In this document: positions 1 through 5,917 of the stretch, one piece after another | Position numbering within the stretch: position 1 is the first letter of the stretch | Layout of the letters: each line of letters opens with the position of its first letter | Origin: Balneolaceae bacterium | GTDB lineage: Bacteria; Bacteroidota; Rhodothermia; Balneolales; Balneolaceae | Direction: 5' to 3' | Length of the DNA: 10,937 nt | Assembly: GCA_007118525.1 (NCBI GenBank) | Contig: SKRK01000368.1 | Location: forward strand, 1 to 10,937 | Notes under the pieces: generated by a model | Told to the model about the DNA's origin: nothing | What the model saw: only the letters and a program-made list of their open reading frames with translations | Database searches by the model: none | Translations under genes and position numbers: made by a program

Positions 1-15
1 CGCCTTTTCAAAAAA

Positions 16-49
16 ATTACCTATACACTTTACATCATTTATAGGTAAT
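16..49. repeat. 10-bp perfect inverted repeat
   Basis: ATTACCTATA at 16-25 is the exact reverse complement of TATAGGTAAT at 40-49, with a 14-nt spacer. There is no following T-run and little GC in the stem, so an intrinsic terminator is unlikely. A two-fold symmetric protein-binding site or an RNA hairpin are the alternatives. Its target gene is unknown because the left neighbour is outside the window. Confidence 0.6.
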
Positions 50-152
50 AGTTCCGATTAAACATAACATTCTCTCCAATTCGGAATAGTTTTCAATTTC
101 TGTGTACCAGGATTCCTGTAAGCAGCAGGTAAGATTGTCTCATAAAAGCTGT

Positions 153-164
153 CTATTCGAATAG
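153..164. repeat. 12-bp perfect palindrome
   Basis: CTATTCGAATAG reads identically on both strands. A related core, TTCGAAT, recurs at 322-328 in the same spacer and at 7616-7622 in another spacer. It could be an operator half of the FecR-gene regulatory region, but the motif is short and AT-rich, so chance is possible. Confidence 0.4.
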
Positions 165-262
165 TAAAATAGCAGATTATTTAGATTGATTGACTTGGGT
201 AAGGATCAAAAATCTGAAATCCCGGTATACACATAATAGATAAGGCGAATATATATCAGATC

Positions 263-279
263 AGCTGGAAAATCCAGCT
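263..279. repeat. Tight hairpin (7-bp stem, 3-nt loop)
   Basis: AGCTGGA at 263-269 pairs perfectly with TCCAGCT at 273-279 across an AAA loop. It is the most stable local hairpin in the left spacer. No uninterrupted T-tract follows on the plus strand, so it is only a weak terminator candidate for an unseen upstream gene. Confidence 0.5.
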
Positions 280-361
280 CTGTACTCCTTTATGCTTTAA
301 TTGGTAATCGAAGTAGTGTATTTCGAATATTGATTGTCAGGCCGAGAGTCTCCCCCGATAC

Positions 362-391
362 TTGAAAAAAATAATAATGCATTTTTAATAC
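362..391 (+). promoter_or_regulatory. Possible promoter of the FecR-like gene
   Basis: TTGAAA at 362-367 and TAATAC at 386-391 are separated by 18 bp, about 40 bp upstream of the start codon. They resemble sigma70-type -35 and -10 boxes. The primary sigma factor of Bacteroidota-like bacteria uses a different consensus, so this is tentative. Confidence 0.3.
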
Positions 392-433
392 CGGTGTGTA
401 AACAGAAGTGAGAATTGAACTATCCATTAAGAG

Positions 434-1129
434 ATGAAAGATTTAAAGATGATCTGGATAAAATTGATATTATTTCTTTTTCTTGCAAACCCGATGCTTT
501 TAGCCACTCAATCTTTTGGTTTAAGTTCAGGGCAAGATTTATCCAAAGAAGTTGATTTTGTTACTCAAGCAGTTCCAAATAAAGTGGCAGCCGATACGCT
601 GAGGGAAACGGGAACGCCTTTGAAAAGTGGTGACACTTTAGTGACCGGGCAACTTGAATATGCTATTGTGCATTTTAAAAACGAGTCGATAGCCTTTATC
701 CACCCCGGTTCAAGGCTATTGATTTCAGGTGAAGAAGGGAGAGATATGGAAGTGAGTATCAGGATAGATCTGCTTCATGGAGGGTTGTTTTTAAAACTAA
801 ATGGTAACAATCAATCAGCATTTGAAATCACCACAAGTTCCAGTGTTATACATACAGACTATGCTTTATTTGGGGTGTTTGCATCCGGATTTTTTTGGGT
901 AGATGAAGGTGAGATAGAGATCATGGCCATTAACAGCGGGCAGATGGTGCAGTTAAGGGCAGGCATGTTTGCACAAACTGACGAGGACGGGTTGGATATC
1001 ATAACAGGGCAGCTCACCGAAACAGCTTTAAACCAGCTCACCGTGAATTATAATGAAGTGATCAGGGATCATGAGCTGCAGAATTGGGTTCTGCAGTTCA
1101 GGGAGGTGAACGGCCGGACTATTGATTGA
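434..1129 (+). CDS. Secreted FecR-domain protein
   Basis: A 231-residue exported protein with a single FecR-type domain. Residues about 6-28 form a hydrophobic signal peptide (LILFLFLANPMLL core), probably cleaved near 25-31. Residues about 60-190 show the FecR pattern of short beta strands: LKSGDTLVTG, an FxNxS turn near 81-85, LLHGGLF at 113-119, and WVDEGEIEI at 155-163 followed by VQLRAG. FecR domains are beta-solenoid-like folds found in TonB anti-sigma regulators and, as here, in stand-alone periplasmic proteins. There is no cytoplasmic anti-sigma part and no TonB receptor gene nearby, so iron uptake is not supported. The CHASE2 cyclase gene follows after 325 bp, and such pairing is common, so a role as periplasmic partner of the sensor is inferred. 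The start at 434 has AAGAG directly against it. Met6 at 449 has GAAAG about eight bases upstream and is an equally plausible start. Confidence 0.85.
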   Translation: MKDLKMIWIKLILFLFLANPMLLATQSFGLSSGQDLSKEVDFVTQAVPNKVAADTLRETGTPLKSGDTLVTGQLEYAIVHFKNESIAFIHPGSRLLISGEEGRDMEVSIRIDLLHGGLFLKLNGNNQSAFEITTSSSVIHTDYALFGVFASGFFWVDEGEIEIMAINSGQMVQLRAGMFAQTDEDGLDIITGQLTETALNQLTVNYNEVIRDHELQNWVLQFREVNGRTID

Positions 1130-1454
1130 TACAAGCAGTTATACATATGTAACTCGCCTCTACGAAGGGATCGCCACGTGCTCATTTTTTGAACGTGCCG
1201 GCAAAATTCACGTTTCAATGTTAATAATTCTCCAAAATGATCACTCACATCTTATTCAGGCAAGTAATGTGTTCTTTCTTAAATAGAAGTATTTAAGTAA
1301 TATAGGGTACTCTTTTAAGAGAACCATTTTGCACTTGTAACATCCCGGGCTTGCTGAAAACGAACGGGCCGGTTTTGGCAATTTCTTAAATGGCCGTATC
1401 ATGCAAACTACAGTCGCATATCATCCCATAAACTAATCGCTCTATAAAAGGATA
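1130..1454. other. Spacer between FecR-like and cyclase genes
   Basis: No gene is seen in these 325 bp. An imperfect palindrome lies just after the FecR-gene stop (1138-1153), and CACGT/ACGTG arms flank a T-run near 1174-1196. CTTAAAT at 1278-1284 and ATTTAAG at 1291-1297 form a 7-bp inverted repeat around a 6-nt loop. CTCTT/AAGAG arms lie at 1310-1321. No terminator with a clear T-tract separates the two genes, so read-through is possible, but the length leaves room for a separate promoter. Confidence 0.6.
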
Positions 1455-3584
1455 TTGAAGAATATCGGACCCAGCATATTAACCCTATTGGTGACAGGTG
1501 GTATCTTATTGATTTTTACCCTTTCTCCTGTAGTTCAATCAATTGATCTGGATATGCGGGATCTGTTGTTTCAGATTAGAGGTGAAGTGGACCTGTCTCA
1601 TAGTGATATTGTTATTGTAGAAATGAGCCAGCAGGCCGATGCAGAAATACCCTACAAATTTCCCTGGCCATCGTATGTATATGCTAAGCTTGTAGAAAAT
1701 CTGAACAGAGCCGGTGCAAGGGCAATTGCTTTTGATGTGATGTTTGACCAGCCTGATTTGTATGATGCAAGAAATGACTCCATCTTTGCAGAGGCTGTAC
1801 GGCAGGCGCAAAATGTGGTTTTTATTGGTGGCTTTCGCCGGCAAGCAGACCGAAGGGCCGGTGACTACCTGGTTGAAAATATCTCACCTGTATTTCCGAG
1901 AAATGACCTCCTTGATGCTACACCGTGGAATATTGGCTTCGTAGATATGCGTCGTGATCTCGATGGTGCAATTCGATCCTATCCGCTTCAATTAAACTTC
2001 CAGGGGCAGCCCTATTTTTCACTTGCCTTGCAGATGATGCCACTGGTTTTGGACGAAGATGTCTCGTATGTAAATGAACGAACCCATTACAATGTTGCCG
2101 GCAGGCGTTTGCCAAAAACAAATCAAGGCAGAATGCTGATCAACTACTACGGTGGTTACCGTTCATTCGATTATATTAGCCTTGAGAGGGTGGTGGATGA
2201 TAAAGACTTCCAGACCACAACAGAGAGATTGGCATTTGAAGTGAATGAGTTTGATGATCCGGATTATGGGCTTTTATACCAGGACGTGCTTCGCGACAAG
2301 ATCGTTTTGGTAGGAGCAACCATGCCCGAGCTGCAGGATTTCCACCAGGTTCCTTTTCCAAACAGTTCCGGCGACAAGATTATGGCGGGGGTTGAAATTC
2401 ATGCTCATGCCATTCAAACCTTGATTGATGAATCGTTTCTGAAAGAGCTCCCGCCGCTGCAAAATCTGTTTATCACCTTTCTTATATTGATTATCGGTTA
2501 TCTTATTACACTGCGATTTATTGGATGGGGAGGGCTAACAGCAGCAATTATATTCGGTCTTGGCTGGGGATTGACAGCGCTGTTCATTTTCATTCAATTC
2601 AACTTATTCTTGCCAATCCTGCCCGTTTTCCTGGCTGTTTTACTGGGTTACACTGGCTCAACCTTGCAGAATGTGATTTCTGAAGTACGTGAGAAGATGA
2701 AGATCAAATCTATGTTTTCGTCGTACGTTTCACCCGAATTGGTTGAGAAAATGGTATCTGACGATATTTCCTATAAACTGGGGGGAAGCATTGAAGATCT
2801 GACGGTTCTTTTTACAGATATTGAGGATTTTACAGCCATTGCTGAATCTATTGAACCCCATGAGCTTGTTGGGATCATGAACGACTATCTGGGAGAAATG
2901 TCAGCTATTATTAATGATAATCATGGTACGCTTGATAAATTTATTGGGGATGCGGTAATGGCATTTTACGGAGCACCAATTCCATCCGAAAAGCACTCTT
3001 CAGATGCCTGCCGAACAATTTTAACTGCAGGATTTAACTGGGTGGGAGCTACTAAAGACGGAAAAAAAATTAATATAAAAACGCGATACGGGTTAAATAC
3101 CGGTAAGATGCTTGTAGGTAATATGGGATCGGAAAAGAGATTTAATTACACCGTGATGGGCGATCAGGTGAACGTTGGTGCCAGGTGTGAGACCGCATGT
3201 AAGCTTTTTGGCGTTTATGCGGTGATTTCTGAATCCACAAAAACAGAGGCTGAAAAGAGTGGTGAATTTCTATTCAGGAAATTGGGCAGGGTTCGGGTTA
3301 AAGGACGACAAAAACCAATCTGGCTGTACCAACTGGTGAGTTTTAAGAAAAATGCGCAGGAAATGACTATCGAACTAATAGATTCATTTGAAAAAGCACT
3401 TGAGCTCTATTATTTAAGGGAGTTCGAAAAAGCTATAACACAATTTGAACATGTGCGTGAGTTTGAGTCGCAACAGTTGTACTCAAATGAGCTGACTAAT
3501 CCCTCTTCTGTCTACATTAAAAGGTGCAGGGAGTTGATTTCAGAGCAACCCGATGAAAAGTGGGAGGGTGTTATTGAAGGGTAA
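1455..3584 (+). CDS. CHASE2-domain membrane adenylate cyclase
   Basis: A 709-residue class III nucleotide cyclase that should convert ATP to cAMP in response to an envelope signal. Layout: membrane helix about 7-27; extracytoplasmic CHASE2 sensor about 28-330 (DMRDLLFQIRG, then RAGARAIAFDVMFDQPD); three helices about 336-402; linker; catalytic domain about 446-625. Visible catalytic residues are metal-binding Asp455 (FTDIEDF) and Asp499 (FIGDAVMAF), base-selecting Lys495 and Thr566, and transition-state Asn573 and Arg577 in VNVGARCE. The Lys/Thr pair marks a class IIIb cyclase and favours ATP over GTP. Residues about 638-695 look like TPR-type helices (FEKALELYYLREFEKAI). The start is TTG: the frame is closed by TAA at 1434, there is no upstream ATG, and the first ATG is codon 34, beyond the first membrane helix. 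AAAAGG lies only about three bases before the TTG. The FecR-like protein upstream is its likely partner. No cAMP-binding regulator is present in the window. Confidence 0.95.
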   Translation: MKNIGPSILTLLVTGGILLIFTLSPVVQSIDLDMRDLLFQIRGEVDLSHSDIVIVEMSQQADAEIPYKFPWPSYVYAKLVENLNRAGARAIAFDVMFDQPDLYDARNDSIFAEAVRQAQNVVFIGGFRRQADRRAGDYLVENISPVFPRNDLLDATPWNIGFVDMRRDLDGAIRSYPLQLNFQGQPYFSLALQMMPLVLDEDVSYVNERTHYNVAGRRLPKTNQGRMLINYYGGYRSFDYISLERVVDDKDFQTTTERLAFEVNEFDDPDYGLLYQDVLRDKIVLVGATMPELQDFHQVPFPNSSGDKIMAGVEIHAHAIQTLIDESFLKELPPLQNLFITFLILIIGYLITLRFIGWGGLTAAIIFGLGWGLTALFIFIQFNLFLPILPVFLAVLLGYTGSTLQNVISEVREKMKIKSMFSSYVSPELVEKMVSDDISYKLGGSIEDLTVLFTDIEDFTAIAESIEPHELVGIMNDYLGEMSAIINDNHGTLDKFIGDAVMAFYGAPIPSEKHSSDACRTILTAGFNWVGATKDGKKINIKTRYGLNTGKMLVGNMGSEKRFNYTVMGDQVNVGARCETACKLFGVYAVISESTKTEAEKSGEFLFRKLGRVRVKGRQKPIWLYQLVSFKKNAQEMTIELIDSFEKALELYYLREFEKAITQFEHVREFESQQLYSNELTNPSSVYIKRCRELISEQPDEKWEGVIEG

Positions 3585-3639
3585 ATTAATACACGATTTT
3601 CATTTAGTTTTAATTGAAAAGGCCTTATCTTAACTATTC

Positions 3640-3739
3640 GGGGCAAGTTCCATACAGCCAGCTCCCTATGAACTCCGTCAGGGTCGGAAGGCAGCAGCGG
3701 TAGTAGGTCGTAGCGGCGTGATATGGGTCGCTTGCCCTA
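3640..3739 (+). ncRNA. ffs: Bacterial small signal recognition particle RNA (4.5S)
   Basis: The hallmark Ffh-binding hairpin is present: GTCAGGGTCGGAAGGCAGCA at 3677-3696 contains the GGAA tetraloop and the asymmetric AGCAGC side. The outer ends close as a stem, GGGCAAG at 3641-3647 with CTTGCCC at 3731-3737, giving a molecule of about 100 nt without an Alu domain. That is the usual short form in Gram-negative-type bacteria. With Ffh it directs nascent membrane proteins to the translocon. A T-rich tail at 3740-3747 follows the closing stem and would serve as terminator. The gene starts about 55 bp after the cyclase stop; no convincing promoter could be fixed in that gap. Its 3' end overlaps the stop codon of the convergent reductase gene. 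The exact ends are inferred from the stem. Confidence 0.96.
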
Positions 3740-3748
3740 TTTTTTTCT
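3731..3748 (+). terminator. ffs: T-tract ending the SRP RNA gene
   Basis: The 3' arm of the SRP closing stem (CTTGCCC) is followed by a run of seven T at 3740-3746, matching an intrinsic terminator that uses the RNA's own terminal helix. Read on the other strand, the same bases encode the lysine-rich C-terminus of the reductase. Confidence 0.6.
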
Positions 3749-4693
3749 CTTTTCAATATCTTCCGAAATGTGCTCTGCATGAATTCGGGTGTTCTCAATA
3801 AATAGCCGGCTGGTATCCATACCACCGCAAACTACACCGGCCACATAAAGTCCTTTTCGGTTGGTCTCAAGCGTCTTTTCATTATAGACGGGCATTTTCA
3901 CTTCATCTTCCGTAAGTTCTATTCCAAGTTTTTCCATCAGGCCAAAGTGGGGTCGATAGCCGGTCATCGCCAGAACAAAATCATTTTTTATAGTTTTCTT
4001 GCCTTTCGGGGTTTGTATATCCACTTCATCCTTGCGGATCTCCACTACTTCAGAATTGAAATAGCCGGTAATTGAGCCCTCCTTAATCCGGTTCTCAATA
4101 TCAGGTTTCACCCAGTATTTAATGGAGGGTTTTAGCGTATCGTATTTTACCAATATGGAAACATTGGCCCTGCAGCGCCAGGTTTCAAGTGCAACATCGG
4201 CGGCAGAATTACCACCTCCCACAACCAATACGTTTTGCCAGGCATATCGATGAGGTTCGTCGTAGTAGTGAAGTACTTTGGGAAGATATTCGCCGGGCAC
4301 ATTCATAGGATTTGCCTGCCCGTAGAAGCCGGTGGCAAGTACTACTTTTTTCCCTTTATAGGATGCTTTCTCTGTTATCACTTCGAAATCTCCGTCACTC
4401 CCATTTACCGATTTAACCTCTTCGTAGAGTTTTACATCCAGCTTGTAGTGTTCTGCTGCGCGACGGTAGTACTCCAGGGCCTCTTTTCGGGTAGGTTTGG
4501 GGCCATGCGAAATGAAAGGAATATTGCCGATCTCCAGTCTTTCCGAGGTAGAAAAAAAGGTCATATTGACGGGGTAGTTATAGATCGAATTCACCAGGCA
4601 TCCACGCTCTATAATCAGGGATTTAATCCCTCTCTTTTTTAATTCAATTGCAGTTGCAAGACCGATAGGCCCCGATCCGATAATGATGACCAT
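3737..4693 (-). CDS. ypdA: YpdA-family FAD/NADPH-dependent disulfide reductase-like protein
   Basis: A 318-residue flavoprotein of the thioredoxin-reductase-like fold, closest by eye to YpdA (Bdr), the putative bacillithiol disulfide reductase. FAD-binding GSGPIG lies at 6-11 and the second Rossmann motif GGGNSAAD, for NADPH, at 159-166. The YpdA signature SIYNYPVNMTFFSTSERLEIG is at 36-56, ATGFYGQ at 120-126, and the C-terminal FAD-contact segment YVAGVVCGG at 283-291. There is no CxxC redox pair. The cysteine in GGGPCG of Firmicutes YpdA (Cys14 in Staphylococcus aureus), reported as important for activity, is Ile10 here. The remaining cysteines are 32, 174 and 289. A role in low-molecular-weight thiol redox balance is inferred, and the substrate may differ. 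The start ATG has no clear Shine-Dalgarno. The stop codon overlaps the 3' end of the SRP RNA gene on the other strand. Confidence 0.9.
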   Translation of the reverse strand: MVIIIGSGPIGLATAIELKKRGIKSLIIERGCLVNSIYNYPVNMTFFSTSERLEIGNIPFISHGPKPTRKEALEYYRRAAEHYKLDVKLYEEVKSVNGSDGDFEVITEKASYKGKKVVLATGFYGQANPMNVPGEYLPKVLHYYDEPHRYAWQNVLVVGGGNSAADVALETWRCRANVSILVKYDTLKPSIKYWVKPDIENRIKEGSITGYFNSEVVEIRKDEVDIQTPKGKKTIKNDFVLAMTGYRPHFGLMEKLGIELTEDEVKMPVYNEKTLETNRKGLYVAGVVCGGMDTSRLFIENTRIHAEHISEDIEKRKK

Positions 4694-4855
4694 ATACGCT
4701 TAAATAATAAATTTAAAATTGAGAGCAAACATTCAAAATGTAACGGATATTATTCCCAAATAGTTGAACTGCCGATTTTATCATGAAGTTGTGCAGTTAT
4801 CCGGCTTAGGTAACAAATATAGATACCAGGCGTTCACCCGAATATCTGTGCCGGA
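4694..4855. other. Spacer between hydrolase and ypdA genes
   Basis: These 162 bp separate two minus-strand genes. ATCCGGC at 4799-4805 pairs with GCCGGAT at 4850-4856, the latter touching the hydrolase stop codon, and AGATA/TATCT arms nest inside at 4821-4825 and 4843-4847. There is no T-tract, so it is a weak terminator candidate. The gap is large enough to hold a separate ypdA promoter. Confidence 0.4.
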
Positions 4856-5794
4856 TCAATTTTCACTTATGAAATCACCGACGGTTTTGTTCAGCCATCC
4901 CGGAGGGAGGCTCCAGAAACCTACATGACCGCCCTGATCCGTAAAGCATTCTACCAGATTAGGGTTCTTCCGAATCGCATCAATCGGAGTCCATTGAAAG
5001 GGACACATAGGGTCTTCTTTACTGTGAATAACCAGGGTTGAGGTTTGGATTTGATCCATGAACAACCCGCTGGAACATCGATGGTAGTAATCTTCAGCGC
5101 CATCAAACCCATAGATTTCAGCTGTCACCTGGTCATCAAATTCATATATGGTAGAGCCGTTAAAATCCGGCAAATCAGGATATATTTTTTTCTTTTCCCG
5201 GAGTTTTTGTGCCAGTGTTCTGAGAAATCGAATGGAATAGATCTTATTAAACCCTTTTTCAAGATTGATGGAGCCCCTTTTCAGGTCGAAGGGCGTAGAA
5301 ATGGCAACGATGCTCCTTAAAGGATGATGGGTTTTATGCTCTTTCAGGTAATTGAGCAGTGCGCTGGCTCCAAGTGAAAAACCGGCGGCATGAATAGTAC
5401 GGTTCGGAAATTCTCTATTTACCCAGCTAATGATGGTTTGAAGATCTTCGATTTCACCGGAATGATAGAACTTTTTTGTTCGATTCAGAGTGCCGCTGCA
5501 GCTTCTGAAATTGGGAGCTACAACTGTAAAGCCTCTCTGATGGAGATGATTGGCAAGCTGGGTTACGTAGTATCGATTGGAGTGCCCTTCAAGCCCGTGG
5601 AAAATGATGACCACCGGCTTTTTATTCTCACCGTGAGTGTAGTCGATGTCCAGAAAATCATTATCAGGCGTGTCGATTTGAACACGTTTATAATGGACAT
5701 GCGGAGAGTGAAAAAGAAGCGAGCAGAGAACCGTGTGAGCATGTCCGTTAAAACACCATGGAGCTGACGAGAAGGAGTCTGTAAGGCGGTTCAT
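4856..5794 (-). CDS. YheT-type alpha/beta hydrolase
   Basis: A 312-residue cytoplasmic alpha/beta hydrolase of the YheT/ABHD1-3-like family, probably an esterase; the physiological substrate is not known. The family marks appear in order: N-terminal GHAHTVL at 17-23 (usually GHxQT), HGLEGHSNRYY at 66-76, FRSCSGTLNR at 96-105, YHSGEIEDL at 110-118, the nucleophile elbow GFSLGA at 138-143 with Ser140, Asp261 in SKEDPM, and His290 in GGHVGF. The triad Ser140/Asp261/His290 is therefore intact. The usual FRGCSG motif has Ser in place of the first Gly here. Length matches the family norm of roughly 310-340 residues. It is divergent from the phosphatase gene and shares a 123-bp spacer with it. No strong Shine-Dalgarno precedes the ATG. 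The ypdA gene lies 162 bp downstream on the same strand, so co-transcription is possible but not shown. Confidence 0.9.
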   Translation of the reverse strand: MNRLTDSFSSAPWCFNGHAHTVLCSLLFHSPHVHYKRVQIDTPDNDFLDIDYTHGENKKPVVIIFHGLEGHSNRYYVTQLANHLHQRGFTVVAPNFRSCSGTLNRTKKFYHSGEIEDLQTIISWVNREFPNRTIHAAGFSLGASALLNYLKEHKTHHPLRSIVAISTPFDLKRGSINLEKGFNKIYSIRFLRTLAQKLREKKKIYPDLPDFNGSTIYEFDDQVTAEIYGFDGAEDYYHRCSSGLFMDQIQTSTLVIHSKEDPMCPFQWTPIDAIRKNPNLVECFTDQGGHVGFWSLPPGWLNKTVGDFISEN

Positions 5795-5917
5795 AAACCA
5801 GATTTCAAAATGTGTTTTTTACTTAATGGATTTCAGAAGGCCAAATTCGAAAAAGATTTTGATTGTCACAATCAGTATCCTTTTTAAGATTTTAAAGATA
5901 ATAAAAACGAATATGGA
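5795..5917. promoter_or_regulatory. Divergent promoter region of hydrolase and phosphatase genes
   Basis: This 123-bp AT-rich spacer must carry the promoters for both outward-facing genes. Its centre-right part holds the 15-bp palindrome at 5860-5874, placed so that a bound protein could affect either promoter. Precise -35 and -10 boxes could not be assigned. Confidence 0.6.
5860..5874. promoter_or_regulatory. 7-1-7 palindrome, possible Fur-family operator
   Basis: TGATTGT at 5860-5866 and ACAATCA at 5868-5874 are perfect reverse complements around a single C. Fur, PerR and Zur boxes share this 7-1-7 layout (Fur: TGATAAT-N-ATTATCA). The outer TGAT/ATCA bases match Fur and two positions per arm differ. 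The regulator is not in the window, so assignment to this family is an inference from symmetry alone. Confidence 0.4.

Larger units (their letters stand above)
1..433. other. Intergenic region upstream of the FecR-like gene
   Basis: No convincing coding region is visible on either strand. The stretch is AT-rich and holds several symmetric elements: 10-bp inverted repeat arms at 16-25 and 40-49, a 12-bp perfect palindrome at 153-164, and a tight hairpin at 263-279. A possible promoter lies at 362-391. The gene to the left is outside the window, so some of these elements could belong to its 3' end. Confidence 0.7.

Noticed and set aside
434..1129. FecR protein as an iron-uptake anti-sigma regulator
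   Set aside because: It has a signal peptide but no cytoplasmic anti-sigma domain, and no ECF sigma factor or TonB receptor gene is nearby.
1539..2462. Several antisense and alternate-frame open frames inside the cyclase gene
   Set aside because: They are short, overlap each other and the CHASE2 coding sequence, and have no recognisable domain.
3634..3825. Minus-strand open frame of 63 codons across the SRP RNA
   Set aside because: It overlaps the clear SRP RNA and the ypdA 3' end in another frame, and its translation has no protein-like pattern.
4235..4642. Plus-strand open frame of 135 codons antisense to ypdA
   Set aside because: It lies fully inside a well-supported gene with all family motifs, and its translation is a typical antisense shadow.
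5045..5767. Two plus-strand open frames antisense to the alpha/beta hydrolase
   Set aside because: The minus-strand gene has an intact catalytic triad and family motifs, and the antisense frames show none.
5859..5875. FNR or CRP box reading of the divergent-spacer palindrome
   Set aside because: FNR needs TTGAT-N4-ATCAA and here the gap is seven bases; the CRP TGTGA-N6-TCACA pattern is absent. The 7-1-7 Fur-type layout fits better.
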